From: Bradyrhizobium sp. Ash2021
GTDB lineage: Bacteria > Pseudomonadota > Alphaproteobacteria > Rhizobiales > Xanthobacteraceae
Length of the DNA stretch: 64,000 nt
Direction of reading: 5' to 3'
Assembly: GCF_031202265.1 (NCBI RefSeq)
Contig: NZ_CP100604.1
Coordinates: 2,090,501-2,154,500, forward strand
Shown here one piece after another: positions 19,955 to 29,386 of the stretch. Both the position numbers and the translations under genes were made by a program. Each line of letters opens with the position of its first letter. The first letter of the stretch is position 1. Under the pieces are notes generated by a model. It had not been told where the DNA came from. It saw only the letters and a list, made by a program, of their open reading frames with translations, and did no database searches.

Positions 19955-20350
19955 ATGGCGGTTGATTTGTCCATGTCGGTTCTGGTGGTCGATGACTACA
20001 ACACCATGATCCGCATCATCCGGAATCTTCTGAAGCAGCTCGGCTTCGAAAACATCGACGATGCCTCGGACGGATCCGAGGCGCTGAACAAGATGCGCGG
20101 CAAGAAATACGGGCTCGTGATCTCCGACTGGAACATGGAGCCGATGACGGGCTATGACCTGCTCAAGGAAGTCCGTGCCGACCCCAATCTGGCCACCACG
20201 CCGTTCATCATGATCACGGCGGAATCCAAGACCGAGAACGTGATCGCCGCCAAGAAGGCCGGCGTGAACAATTACATCGTCAAGCCGTTCAATGCGGCGA
20301 CCCTGAAGACCAAGATCGAAGCGGTCTTCCCGGACATGGCGACGGCGTAA
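19955..20350 (+). CDS. cheY: CheY-like single-domain response regulator
   Basis: A 131-residue receiver domain with no output domain. The acidic pocket is D13-D14 (VVDDY), the phosphoacceptor is D58 (VISDWNM), and the switch residues are T88 (MITAES) and K110 (VKPF). It is most like CheY proteins that bind the flagellar motor switch. There are no chemotaxis or flagellar genes next to it, so the partner kinase is elsewhere. Start chosen at 19955 because GGGGAGAGAAG precedes it. Confidence 0.9.
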   Translation: MAVDLSMSVLVVDDYNTMIRIIRNLLKQLGFENIDDASDGSEALNKMRGKKYGLVISDWNMEPMTGYDLLKEVRADPNLATTPFIMITAESKTENVIAAKKAGVNNYIVKPFNAATLKTKIEAVFPDMATA

Positions 20351-20375
20351 GGCGCCACGCCCCCACCTGCTCCGT

Positions 20376-20485
20376 CGTCATCCTGAGGTGCGCGCTCTTG
20401 CGCGCCTCGAAGGATGGGCTGCAAGCACCGATCGTTCCTCTCATCCTTCGAGGCTCGCCGAAGAGGCTCGCACCTCAGGATGACG
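20376..20485. repeat. Palindromic intergenic repeat, family C copy 1
   Basis: Begins CGTCATCCTGAGGTGCGCG and ends GCACCTCAGGATGACG, with an inner pair TCGAAGGATG / CATCCTTCGA. Nearly identical to 42426-42532 and related to 46612-46711 and part of 34331-34560. Confidence 0.85.
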
Positions 20486-20506
20486 TCCGCGGACGTATCC
20501 GCTACC

Positions 20507-21361
20507 TCACCACCGCAGCTCCCGCATCAGCGCCCTGGGCGGGTGGCCGAACAGTTCCTTCACCGAGGCCGGGTCGAGCTGTTCGATGCCTTCGAAGTCC
20601 TCGGAGTGGATGCCGCGGGTCACGAACAGCAGATCGATGCCGAAGCCGTGGGCGCCGGCAAGATCGGTCCGCACCGAATCTCCGATCGCCAGCACGCGGT
20701 TGAGCGCCGCCGGACGGCCGCGCTGCTCGGCGGCCAATTGCATGGCGCGCTCATAGATCGGCCGGTGCGGCTTGCCGTAGAAGATCACCTCGCCGCCGAG
20801 TTCGCGATAAAGCTCGGCGATCGCGCCCGCGCAATAGATCAGGCGGTCGCCACGCTCGACGACGATGTCGGGATTGGCGCAGATCAGCGGCAGCTTGCGC
20901 TCGAGCGCCTGCAGCATCATCGCGCGATAGTCTTCGGCGGATTCAGTTTCGTCGTCGAACAGGCCGGTGCAGATGATGTAATCGGCCTGCTCCAGCGGAC
21001 CGATCACGGCATCAAGCCCGCGGTGGATCGAACTGTCGCGCTCCGGCCCGAGCCAGAATATTTTCTTGCCCGGATGGCCGGCGACGAAGTGGCGGGTCAG
21101 GTCGCCAGAAGAGACGATCGCATCGTAGGTGTCGTCGGCGACGCCGAGCTTGCGCAATTGCCGCTGCACCGAATCGGCCGGCCGCGGCGCGTTGGTGATG
21201 AGGATGACGGTGCCGCCCTGCTGGCGGTAGGTGTGCAGCGCTTCGCAGGCTTCGGGAAAGGCCTCGAGCCCGTTATGCACCACGCCCCAGATGTCGGAGA
21301 GCACGACCTCGACGCTACCGACGAGGTCGCGCAATTTCTCGACGAATCGAAGTGACGTCAT
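20507..21361 (-). CDS. HAD-superfamily hydrolase, subfamily IIA (TIGR01459-like)
   Basis: A 284-residue HAD phosphatase of the IIA cap type. Motif I reads VLSDIWGVVHNG; the Asp nucleophile is followed by Ile-Trp where typical HADs have DxD, which is a hallmark of the TIGR01459 alphaproteobacterial group. Motif II is ITNAPRP and motif IV is AIGDSVRTDLAGA. The substrate is unknown; relatives act on small phosphate esters. It follows a palindromic repeat and lies upstream of no obvious partner. Confidence 0.82.
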   Translation of the reverse strand: MTSLRFVEKLRDLVGSVEVVLSDIWGVVHNGLEAFPEACEALHTYRQQGGTVILITNAPRPADSVQRQLRKLGVADDTYDAIVSSGDLTRHFVAGHPGKKIFWLGPERDSSIHRGLDAVIGPLEQADYIICTGLFDDETESAEDYRAMMLQALERKLPLICANPDIVVERGDRLIYCAGAIAELYRELGGEVIFYGKPHRPIYERAMQLAAEQRGRPAALNRVLAIGDSVRTDLAGAHGFGIDLLFVTRGIHSEDFEGIEQLDPASVKELFGHPPRALMRELRW

Positions 21362-21376
21362 GGTATCGCGCGCCGG

Positions 21377-22852
21377 TTAGCCCGGTCCGGCGGCGCGGCG
21401 CGCCAGCGCGGCATTGCCGGTCGCCCGCGGTGGCGGATCGATGGCGGTAGGGGCGGGATTGCTGGAGCCATTGGGTGCCAATGCCTGGGATGCTTGGGGG
21501 TCCTGAGCCTTGTTCGGAGCGGCCCCGGCGGTAGGCGATGCCCCCTCCGGCCGCAACGGCCGGGGCGGTGCAAACAGGAAACCCTGCCCAAACCGCACGT
21601 CATAATCCAGCAGGTCGACCACCGCGCGCTCGCCCTCGATCTTTTCGGCGATCAGGTCGATGCCGAAGCGGCCGAGCAGGTCGGAAAGGTCGGAGGGGTG
21701 AATATCGGATGCCGAACTCTGCTTCGGGTCGAGCAGCAGCGCCGCCGGCACCTTGATGAAGCGGACGCCGCGATCGGCGAGTTCGCGCGGCTCGATCCTG
21801 AGATCGCTGACATGGTCGATCGAGAAACGGTAACCGCGCTGCGACAGCGCCGCCAGATGCTCGGTCTCGGTCGCGCCGAGATTGCGGAACGTCGCCTGCT
21901 TGAATTCGAGCACGAAGGACGGCGCCAGCGCGCGATTGGCCTCGAGGAAATCGAGGCATTGCGCGAAATTGGCTTGATTGCCCAGCGTCGCGGCGGACAC
22001 GTTGCAGAACACACCGACATCCTTGTTGCGCACCATCAACCGGCGCAGCACCTGGATACAGCGCAGCATCACCATGTGGTCGATGCGTCCGATCAGGCCG
22101 CCGGCTTCGGCCACACCGATGAAGTCGTCGGCGGCGATGACCTGATCCTTGTCGTCGCGCAGCCGCGTCACCGCCTCGTAGTAGCGCACCTTGCGCTGCG
22201 GCAGCGTCACCATCGGCTGCAGATAGATATCGAGCCGGTTTTCCTCGACCGCGGTTTTCACCGCGGCGAGCAGCCCTTGCTGGCTGCGCGAGGGCGCGGC
22301 GGCCTCCGCGGCAACCGCAACCGGCGCCGGCGTGGCATTGATGACCGCGGCTGCGATGTCAGCTGCCGCCTCGCCAGCCGGGGTGGCAAGCGGCGCCCCG
22401 CTACGGTCGAAATCGGGCTGGCTCACCGGGGCGGGGGCAGGGACGCCCGAGGACAGCATGTCGTCATGGCTGGCGACGGAGACCGCGAGCTGTTTGACCA
22501 GCACGCCGAGTTCGTTGATTTCACCGACCACGGCCTGGATGCGGTCGGCATTGGTGGAATTCGCCGACACCACCCGGCCCTCGACGGCGGCGAGCCGGCG
22601 GCCGAATTCCGCCACCTGGCGGGCGAGGTCGGCGGTGCCGCGCGACAGGTCCGCGATCTGGCCGCCGACATCGCTGCGGTCGCGCAGCCGCATCGAGACG
22701 GCGTTGTAGAGGATCAGGAAGGTCAGCGCGGTCAGCGCCACGATCGCGGATTCCGTGCCGCTGATGCCCGCCACCGAATACAGCACAAGGCCAAGCGAAG
22801 CCGCGACCAGCACCATGCAGATGGCGATGAAAATCGTCGAAATGCGAATCAT
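21377..22852 (-). CDS. Membrane protein with degenerate EAL domain
   Basis: About 491 residues. Two hydrophobic segments near the N-terminus (IFIAICMVLVAASLGLVLYS and IVALTALTFLILY) anchor it in the inner membrane. A coiled-coil-like and Pro/Ala-rich linker leads to an EAL domain at about 200-435. Metal and catalytic positions are partly kept: E of YYEAV, N of CNVSA, E of VLEFK, K of FIKVP and Q of FGQGF. The DDFGTG loop is replaced by SIDHVSDLR, losing the second Asp. Cyclic-di-GMP hydrolysis is therefore doubtful and a binding or scaffold role more likely. A GTG four codons upstream is an alternative start. Confidence 0.82.
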   Translation of the reverse strand: MIRISTIFIAICMVLVAASLGLVLYSVAGISGTESAIVALTALTFLILYNAVSMRLRDRSDVGGQIADLSRGTADLARQVAEFGRRLAAVEGRVVSANSTNADRIQAVVGEINELGVLVKQLAVSVASHDDMLSSGVPAPAPVSQPDFDRSGAPLATPAGEAAADIAAAVINATPAPVAVAAEAAAPSRSQQGLLAAVKTAVEENRLDIYLQPMVTLPQRKVRYYEAVTRLRDDKDQVIAADDFIGVAEAGGLIGRIDHMVMLRCIQVLRRLMVRNKDVGVFCNVSAATLGNQANFAQCLDFLEANRALAPSFVLEFKQATFRNLGATETEHLAALSQRGYRFSIDHVSDLRIEPRELADRGVRFIKVPAALLLDPKQSSASDIHPSDLSDLLGRFGIDLIAEKIEGERAVVDLLDYDVRFGQGFLFAPPRPLRPEGASPTAGAAPNKAQDPQASQALAPNGSSNPAPTAIDPPPRATGNAALARRAAGPG

Positions 22853-22951
22853 GTCGCGCGCCACACTCCTCGAGAGCGCTGCAACCTTAGCATTAATGTT
22901 GATTCGGTGGGCTAGTGTTGTTTTGAGGGAGGTGGAACCGCCGGCGGTCTA

Positions 22952-23089
22952 CTCCCTCGCCCCGCTCTTGCGGGGAGAGGGTTGGGGTGAGGGGCTCCAT
23001 CCGCGAGCGAGATCTATCGATAGACCTGTACCCCCTCACCCGAAATTCGCTGGCGCGAATTTCGACCTCTCCCCGCAAGCGGGGCGAGG
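22952..23089. repeat. Palindromic intergenic repeat, family A copy 2
   Basis: Left arm CCCTCGCCCCGCTCTTGCGG, right arm CCGCAAGCGGGGCGAGG, with GGGTGAGGGG and ATCTATCGATAGA inside and a short palindrome AATTCGCTGGCGCGAATT. It lies between the EAL-protein start and the aminotransferase stop. Confidence 0.85.
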
Positions 23090-23097
23090 TAAGTAGC

Positions 23098-24441
23098 TTA
23101 CGCCGTCGCGCGGATCACCTTGGCGACCTTGTCGACGATCTCGCCGATCTGGTCCTCGGTGACGATCAGAGGCGGCGTCAGCGCCAAGGTGTCGCCGGCC
23201 ACCCGCAGCATCAGGTCGTTGTCGTGGAAGGCGCTGTTCAGCGCGTCGAGACCGCGCTTGCCCGGCAGGTCCGGGCGCGGCGCGAGGTCGATGCCGGCGG
23301 TGAGGCCAACCGTGCGGATATCGACCACGCCGGGCTGGCTCCGCAGCGACATCACCGCGTCGGCGAATTTCGCCTCGAGCTTGTTGGCCCGCTCGAACAG
23401 CTTTTCGTCGCGGTAGATATCGAGGGTCGCGAGCGCCGCCGCGCAGGCGATCGGATGCGCCGAATAGGTATAGCCGTGGGTCAGTTCGACCATATGTTCC
23501 GGGCCGTTCATGAAGGCGTCGTGGATGGTGCCGCGTATCAGAACGCCACCCATTGGCGCCGCACCGTTGGTGATGCCCTTGGCGAAGGTCAGCATGTCAG
23601 GCGTCACGCCGTAGCGTTCGGCGGCAAACGCGAAGCCGAGCCGGCCATAACCGGTGATGACCTCGTCAAAGATCAAGAGAATGCCGTGCTTTTGGGTGAT
23701 CTCGCGCAGCCGCTTGAGGTAACCCTTCGGCGCCGGCAGCACGCCGGTCGACCCCGCCATCGGCTCGACGATCACGGCGGCGATGGTGTTGGCGCCGTGC
23801 AGATTGACCAGCCGCTCCAGTTCGTCGGCGAAATGCGCGCCATATTCCGGCTCGCCCTTGGTAAAGGCCTGCTTCTCGCGGTCGTAGGTGTGGGGCAGAT
23901 GGTCGACGCCTGACAGCAGCGAGCCGTAGATCTTGCGGTTAGCAACGATGCCGCCGACGGACGTGCCGCCAAAGCCGACGCCGTGATAGCCGCGCTCGCG
24001 GCCGATCAGCCGGACACGGCCGCCCTGGCCGCTGATCTGGTGATAGGCCAGCGCAATCTTGAGCGCGGTGTCGGCGGCTTCCGAGCCGGAATTGCAGAAG
24101 AACACGTGGTCGAGGCCATCGGGCGCCAGATCGGCGATGCGGCTGGCGAGTTCGAACGCCTGCGGGATGCCGAACTGGAACGGCGGCGCGTAGTCGAGGG
24201 CGGCGGCCTGCTTGCCGATCGCGTCGGAAATCTGGCTGCGGCCGTGGCCGGCGTTGCAGCACCACATGCCGGCGGCGCCGTCGATGATCTTGCGGCCGTC
24301 AACGGTGATGTAATGCATGTCCTTGGCGCCGGCGAGCAGCCGCGGGCTCTTCTTGAACGCCCGGTTTGCGGTGAACGGCATCCAGTGCGCGGCGAGATCG
24401 TTCGGAACATTGACGGCGGCGTGGGGGCTCTTGTCCAACAT
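23098..24441 (-). CDS. Class III omega-aminotransferase (beta-alanine:pyruvate type)
   Basis: A 447-residue PLP enzyme. The PLP-phosphate site is CNSGSEAADTALKIA, the Asp contacting the pyridine N is in LIFDEVITGYGR, and the Schiff-base Lys is in LTFAKGITNGAAPMGG. Together with WMPFTANRAFK near the start, this fits beta-alanine:pyruvate or related omega-amino acid transaminases. The start at 24441 is preceded by AGAGG; an in-frame ATG at 24480 would add 13 residues. The exact amino donor cannot be decided from sequence. Confidence 0.88.
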   Translation of the reverse strand: MLDKSPHAAVNVPNDLAAHWMPFTANRAFKKSPRLLAGAKDMHYITVDGRKIIDGAAGMWCCNAGHGRSQISDAIGKQAAALDYAPPFQFGIPQAFELASRIADLAPDGLDHVFFCNSGSEAADTALKIALAYHQISGQGGRVRLIGRERGYHGVGFGGTSVGGIVANRKIYGSLLSGVDHLPHTYDREKQAFTKGEPEYGAHFADELERLVNLHGANTIAAVIVEPMAGSTGVLPAPKGYLKRLREITQKHGILLIFDEVITGYGRLGFAFAAERYGVTPDMLTFAKGITNGAAPMGGVLIRGTIHDAFMNGPEHMVELTHGYTYSAHPIACAAALATLDIYRDEKLFERANKLEAKFADAVMSLRSQPGVVDIRTVGLTAGIDLAPRPDLPGKRGLDALNSAFHDNDLMLRVAGDTLALTPPLIVTEDQIGEIVDKVAKVIRATA

Positions 24442-24566
24442 GGAGGCCTCTTCGGGTTTGAACGGGTTGGTGCTGCCCATCAAACTATCAGCTTCGGCGC
24501 GTGGCGGGAACGCCGGCGGCGGCGATATTTCCGCTCGACCGGGCGCTTTCGAGGGCAAGTTACCGA

Positions 24567-25529
24567 TTACAGATCCGCAGCGCCGATCCAGAACACTTCG
24601 CCGTCGGAATCCTCGGTGTCGAGCCACAGCAGCGGCAATTGCGGGTAGGCGTCCTCCAGCTGTTGGCGGCCGCGGCCGATCTCGCACAACAGCCCGCCCT
24701 GCGGCGTCAGGTGCGCCTTGGCCTCATCGAGGATGCGTCTGACGATATCGAGCCCGTCGGCGCCACCGTCGAAGGCAAGCTTCGGCTCGGCGCGGCATTC
24801 GCGGGGCAGCGCGGCCATGCCTTCCGCATCGACATAGGGCGGATTGGTGATGATGAGATCGTAGCGCTTGTCGCCCAGCGGCTTGAACAGATCGCCGCGG
24901 TGAAGTGCCAGGCGATGCTCCAATCCGTAATCGCCGACATTGCGCGCGGCGACCTCGAGCGCGTCCCTGGAAATATCCACCGCATCGATTGCCGCGTTCG
25001 GAAAATTCCGGCTGGCCAGGATCGCAAGGCAGCCCGAGCCGGTGCAGAGATCGAGCACGCTTTCCACCGACAGGGGATCGTCGATCAGCGAACCGCCTTG
25101 CTCGTCGTCACCGCCGAAATGGGAGTCCAGCAATTCGCCGATGAAGGAACGCGGCACGATGGTGCGCTCGTCGACATAGAACGGCAGGCCGCGCATGTAG
25201 ATCTTGTTGACGAGATAGGCGGCGGGCTTTCGCGTGGTGACGCGGCGCTCGATCAAATCGAGGATCTTTTTGCCTTCGGCCACCGTGACGCGCGCGGTCG
25301 CGAAGGCTTCGAACTGGTCGGGGTGCAGATGCAGGGTTTCGCATACGAGGAAGGCAGCTTCGGCCACTGGATCGGTGGTGCCGTGCGCGAACGCCAGTTT
25401 GGCTTCGATGAAACGGCTCACCGCGAAGCGGACGAAATCGAGCAGCGTCAGCAATTCGCCGGAACCGACCTTTGGGAATGTCGAACCGGCACGGCCGCGC
25501 TTGGCCGGCGCCTTGCTGGGTTTGGCCAT
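24567..25529 (-). CDS. prmB: Ribosomal protein L3 N5-glutamine methyltransferase PrmB
   Basis: A 320-residue SAM methyltransferase of the HemK group. The catalytic NPPYVD motif and the SAM loop LDLCTGSGCLAILA are present, with VPRSFIGELLD upstream. The N-terminal part resembles PrmB (modifying uL3) better than PrmC (release factors). It overlaps moaE by TGATG, so it lies in the uvrC-pgsA-moaD-moaE-prmB transcript. Confidence 0.88.
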   Translation of the reverse strand: MAKPSKAPAKRGRAGSTFPKVGSGELLTLLDFVRFAVSRFIEAKLAFAHGTTDPVAEAAFLVCETLHLHPDQFEAFATARVTVAEGKKILDLIERRVTTRKPAAYLVNKIYMRGLPFYVDERTIVPRSFIGELLDSHFGGDDEQGGSLIDDPLSVESVLDLCTGSGCLAILASRNFPNAAIDAVDISRDALEVAARNVGDYGLEHRLALHRGDLFKPLGDKRYDLIITNPPYVDAEGMAALPRECRAEPKLAFDGGADGLDIVRRILDEAKAHLTPQGGLLCEIGRGRQQLEDAYPQLPLLWLDTEDSDGEVFWIGAADL

Positions 25530-25996
25530 CAGGATTTGGTCCAGCGCTCTGCTGCGGCGTCATCGTGGCCGCGGGCCTCGATCCAGCTCGAGCCTTTGAG
25601 GCCTTCCTCGCGCTTCCAGAACGGGGCGTTGGCTTTCAGATAATCCATCAAAAACTCCGCAGCCTGAAACGCCGCCTGCCGGTGCTGGGATGCCGCCAGC
25701 ACCAGCACGATATTTTCGCCGGGCGTGATGCGCCCGACCCGATGCACGACGGTCAGCCCGGTCAGCGGCCAGCGCGACAGCGCCTCGTCGGCATGGCGCT
25801 TGATTTCGGCCTCGGCCATGCCGGGGTAATATTCGAGCGTCAGGGCTGCGATCGGTTCGCCGTTTTCGCTGCCGCGGCAAATGCCGCTGAAGCTGACGAC
25901 GGCGCCGATATCGGTGCGGTCCCTGGTCAGCGCCGCAATCTCCTGGCCGACGTCGAAATCGGCTTCCTGGATGCGGATGGTCGCGATGGCGGTCAT
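25529..25996 (-). CDS. moaE: Molybdopterin synthase catalytic subunit MoaE
   Basis: A 155-residue subunit that inserts two sulfurs into precursor Z (cPMP) to form molybdopterin. Family blocks are VVHRVGRITPGENIVLVLAA, then YLKANAPFWKRE with the conserved Lys. Its partner moaD lies just upstream with a palindromic repeat between them. The product is needed for the Mo-cytosine dinucleotide cofactor of the CO dehydrogenase encoded 20 kb downstream. Confidence 0.94.
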   Translation of the reverse strand: MTAIATIRIQEADFDVGQEIAALTRDRTDIGAVVSFSGICRGSENGEPIAALTLEYYPGMAEAEIKRHADEALSRWPLTGLTVVHRVGRITPGENIVLVLAASQHRQAAFQAAEFLMDYLKANAPFWKREEGLKGSSWIEARGHDDAAAERWTKS

Positions 25997-26011
25997 CAGA
26001 GCTTCTTATTG

Positions 26012-26105
26012 GGCATGATCTCCGCGCAAACGCGTTCCGCGTTTGTCACGAGGGAAAACCGGTTCCCACTTTGCACTGACGTGGCCCTCCGGGTCCTGAT
26101 CATGC
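26012..26105. repeat. Palindromic repeat, family F copy 1, inside the moa operon
   Basis: Ends are GCATGATC and GATCATGC, and an inner arm pair CGCAAACGCG / CGCGTTTG is visible. Related elements lie at 30205-30300 and 33583-33650. It separates moaD from moaE inside a transcript whose other junctions overlap. Confidence 0.75.
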
Positions 26106-26106
26106 G

Positions 26107-26358
26107 TCAGCCGCCGGTCATCGGCGGGAAAAAGGCAATCTCGCGGGCGCCGGCGATGGCCGCATCCGGCTTGACATGGGCGTGGTCGATCGCGGCGCGG
26201 ATCACCCGCGGCGTCTCGAACGCATGGGCATAGCTCTCGCCGCGCTTGGCGAGCCAGCCGATCAGGTCGCCCACCGTCCGCACATCCGCCGGCGGCTCGA
26301 CGGTTTCTTCCGCCATGCCGACCCGCTCGCGTACCCAGGCGAAATATTTGACCTTCAT
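26107..26358 (-). CDS. moaD: Molybdopterin synthase sulfur carrier MoaD
   Basis: An 83-residue ubiquitin-like protein starting MKVKYFAWVRERVG and ending in the obligatory Gly-Gly (FFPPMTGG), the thiocarboxylate site. It overlaps the pgsA stop by 4 bases (ATGA) and precedes moaE. Confidence 0.94.
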   Translation of the reverse strand: MKVKYFAWVRERVGMAEETVEPPADVRTVGDLIGWLAKRGESYAHAFETPRVIRAAIDHAHVKPDAAIAGAREIAFFPPMTGG

Positions 26359-26933
26359 CCCTCATCCTCCTTGATGAGGTGATGGATGCCGGCGCGGAAA
26401 TAATCCCAGCCGGTGTAGATCGTGAAGATCGCCGACATCCAGAGCAGCACGATGCCGATCAGGGTGGTCGCGGGGATAATCTGCTCGCCGGCCTCGCCGG
26501 CGATCAGAAAGCCGATCGCAACCAGTTGAATGGTGGTCTTCCACTTCGCGAGCTTGGTAACGGGTACGCTGACCCGGAGGCCGGCGAGATATTCGCGCAG
26601 GCCCGAGACCAGGATTTCCCGGCACAGGATCACGATCGCGGCCCACAGCGTCCAGCCATGGATCGAGTTGTCGGCGGCCAGCATCAACAGGCAGGACGCG
26701 ACCAGGAGCTTGTCGGCGATCGGGTCGAGCATCCGGCCGAACGCCGATTGCTGATCCCAGATTCGTGCATAGTAGCCATCGAGATAGTCGGTAACTCCGG
26801 CGGCGATGAACACGGCCAGCGCCACCCAGCGCAGCCACATCGGGCCGTCCAGGATGGATTCCCAGAAAACGCAGCCAACCACCACCGGGATGGCGGCGAT
26901 GCGGGCGTAGGTCAGGATATTCGGGAGGGACAT
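26355..26933 (-). CDS. pgsA: CDP-diacylglycerol--glycerol-3-phosphate 3-phosphatidyltransferase PgsA
   Basis: A 192-residue integral membrane enzyme making phosphatidylglycerol phosphate. The CDP-alcohol phosphotransferase signature is complete: DYLDGYYARIWDQQSAFGRM then LDPIADK, with all catalytic Asp. Several hydrophobic helices follow. The start MSLPNILTYAR is typical of the family; the frame continues 16 codons upstream. It follows uvrC and overlaps moaD, an order common in alphaproteobacteria. Confidence 0.94.
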   Translation of the reverse strand: MSLPNILTYARIAAIPVVVGCVFWESILDGPMWLRWVALAVFIAAGVTDYLDGYYARIWDQQSAFGRMLDPIADKLLVASCLLMLAADNSIHGWTLWAAIVILCREILVSGLREYLAGLRVSVPVTKLAKWKTTIQLVAIGFLIAGEAGEQIIPATTLIGIVLLWMSAIFTIYTGWDYFRAGIHHLIKEDEG

Positions 26934-27061
26934 GGTCTTGCCCTGTCCCCTTGTCGTGGCGATGTTCATCCGTCTTACCAATACCGCTGAGGCGTGAAGG
27001 TCAACTGGGCGGGCCTACGATGATCGGTCGCAGGCGACGCCGGTGTGACTCAAGGCCCCCT

Positions 27062-29164
27062 TTAACCCGGCTGGGCGTGGAAAAACTCGAAAATCTTGCG
27101 GGCGCTTTCCGCGCTGACCCCTGGAACCTTGCCGAGGTCGGCGATCGAGGCCCGCTCGATCTCCTTCAGCGTTCCAAAGTGGTGCAGCAAGGCACGTTTG
27201 CGTGACGGGCCGATGCCCGGAATTTCCTGCAGGCCGGCCTCGCGGATGTCCTTTTTGCGCAGCTTGCGGTGCGAGCCGATCACGAACCGATGTGCCTCGT
27301 CGCGCAGCCTTTGAATGAAATACAGCACGGGGTCGCGCGGCTCGAGCTTGATGGCCTCGCGGTCCGGCATGAACAGGGTTTCGCGGCCGGCGTCGCGGTC
27401 CGGACCCTTGGCGACCGCCAGCAGCGAGACCTGGGTCAGCCCGAGGTTTTCAAAGATTTCCCGGACCGCGTTCAGTTGCCCGCGGCCGCCGTCGATGATG
27501 ACGAGATCGGGCCATTGCGGAAACGAATCGTCGTCCGCCTTGAGGTCCGGCTTGAGGTCCGGCCTGGGCTTCGCGGCGCCGCCATCCACAGGTTTCAACA
27601 ACCGCTTGAAGCGCCGCTCCAGCACCTCGCGCATCATCGCGTAATCGTCGCCCGGCGTCAGGCCCTCCGACTTGATGTTGAACTTGCGGTACTGGTTCTT
27701 GATGAAACCGTCCGGCCCCGCCACGATCATGGCGCCGACCGCGTTGGTGCCCTGGATATGGCTGTTGTCGTAGACCTCGATGCGCTTGGGCGTATGCGGC
27801 AGGGCGAGCGTGGTGACCATTCCTTCCAGCAGGCGGCCTTGCGTCGCGGTATCGGCGAGCTTGCGGCCGAGCGCCTCGCGCGCATTGGTGAGGGCGTGCG
27901 CGATCAGCTCTTTCTTCTCGCCGCGCTTGGGGGTGGAGACCTCCACCTTGTGCCCGGCTTTCACCGACAACGCGTCGGCCAGGAGCGCGCTTTCCTCGAT
28001 TTCGTGCGAGAGCAGGATCAGTTTCGGCGGCGGCTTGTCGTCGTAGAATTGCGCCAGGAACGAGGCCAGCACTTCCTCCGGCGTGAACGATTTTTCCGCA
28101 CGCGGAAAATAGGCGCGGTTGCCCCAGTTCTGCCCGGTGCGGAAGAAGAACACCTCGACGCAGGAATAGCCGCCCTCCTGATGGATCGCGAACACGTCGG
28201 CCTCTTCCACGGTGCGTGGATTGATACCCTGCTGCGACTGGATCGCCGACAGAGCGGCGAGGCGGTCGCGGTAGAGTGCCGCGGTCTCGAATTCGAGTTC
28301 GGCCGAGGCCTTTTCCATCTCGCCGGCCAGCTCCTTTTTCACCAGATGGCTGCGGCCGGAAAGGAAGTCGTTGGCTTCCCGCACGAGCTCGGTATAGCCG
28401 GGGAAATCGATCTCGCCGGTGCAGGGGCCCGAACAACGGCGGATCTGATAGAGCAGGCAAGGGCGCGTGCGGCTTTCGAAGAATCCGTCGGTGCAGGAGC
28501 GGATCAGGAACGCGCGCTGCAGCGCCGTGATGGTGCGGCCCACGGCGCCTGCGGACGCGAACGGTCCGAAATATCGTCCCGGCCGCGATTGCGCGCCGCG
28601 ATGTTTCAGGATCTGCGGCGCCCAGTGGTCGCCGGTGATCAGGATATAGGGAAACGACTTGTCGTCGCGCAGCTGCACGTTGAAGCGCGGCCGCAATTGC
28701 TTGATCAGATTGGCTTCGAGCAGCAGCGCCTCGGTCTCGGTCGAGGTGGAGATGATCTCGACGGTGACGGTCGCCGCGATCATGCGCAGGATGCGCGCCG
28801 GCAAGGGCGCGTTGACGCGGGCATAGGAGGACAGGCGCTTGCGGACGTTTTTCGCCTTGCCGACATAGAGCACGTCGTGGGCCACGTTGAGCATGCGGTA
28901 AACGCCGGGCGAGGTCGGCGCCAGCCGGACCGCGTTCTCGATCGCGGCATGGCCGACCGCCAGCGGACCCTCGCCGATCGCCTCCGCGGGCTCGTCGGGC
29001 GCCTCCGGAAGGCGGGCCTCGTCGTCCTCATCCGTGGCCGCAATGGCAGGGTCGAAATCATCAGACAGCAGCGCCGGGTCTTGCGGCGGCAGATCCGGCT
29101 TTGAACCGCGCCTTGCCTTCTGCGGGGCGGGCGTTTTTGGGTGGTCGGCAGAATCGTGATCCAT
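27062..29164 (-). CDS. uvrC: Excinuclease ABC subunit C
   Basis: A 700-residue UvrC that makes both incisions in nucleotide excision repair. Domain order: a nonconserved N-terminal extension of about 80 residues; the GIY-YIG nuclease ([20 protein letters not shown]); a Cys cluster region ([17 protein letters not shown]); a UVR motif; the RNase H-like nuclease ([15 protein letters not shown], then [12 protein letters not shown]); and a helix-hairpin-helix end ([18 protein letters not shown]). The ATG at 29164 has GAGG close upstream; a TTG three codons earlier is possible. Confidence 0.95.
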   Translation of the reverse strand: MDHDSADHPKTPAPQKARRGSKPDLPPQDPALLSDDFDPAIAATDEDDEARLPEAPDEPAEAIGEGPLAVGHAAIENAVRLAPTSPGVYRMLNVAHDVLYVGKAKNVRKRLSSYARVNAPLPARILRMIAATVTVEIISTSTETEALLLEANLIKQLRPRFNVQLRDDKSFPYILITGDHWAPQILKHRGAQSRPGRYFGPFASAGAVGRTITALQRAFLIRSCTDGFFESRTRPCLLYQIRRCSGPCTGEIDFPGYTELVREANDFLSGRSHLVKKELAGEMEKASAELEFETAALYRDRLAALSAIQSQQGINPRTVEEADVFAIHQEGGYSCVEVFFFRTGQNWGNRAYFPRAEKSFTPEEVLASFLAQFYDDKPPPKLILLSHEIEESALLADALSVKAGHKVEVSTPKRGEKKELIAHALTNAREALGRKLADTATQGRLLEGMVTTLALPHTPKRIEVYDNSHIQGTNAVGAMIVAGPDGFIKNQYRKFNIKSEGLTPGDDYAMMREVLERRFKRLLKPVDGGAAKPRPDLKPDLKADDDSFPQWPDLVIIDGGRGQLNAVREIFENLGLTQVSLLAVAKGPDRDAGRETLFMPDREAIKLEPRDPVLYFIQRLRDEAHRFVIGSHRKLRKKDIREAGLQEIPGIGPSRKRALLHHFGTLKEIERASIADLGKVPGVSAESARKIFEFFHAQPG

Positions 29165-29386
29165 GGGCCTCAATTAAGCGCTGGGGTCCCACATCGCCAG
29201 CGGTCGCGGGGCGGGGGAGGCCGCGTCCGGGTAACACATTCTTAAGAATGATGAGCGGCCCGGTAACCCCGCTTAACAACCCATTAACTTAAAACTCTCG
29301 ATAAATCTTACGCGAAAAGGCTGGAGTTCCGTAACCATGCCGGCTTCCAGCCGGCGGTCACGGCCGTTGCGTGGTGGAGTTGAGTG

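Noticed and set aside
27269..29104. 611-codon open frame on the plus strand over uvrC
   Set aside because: Antisense shadow; uvrC has all its domains in the other direction.
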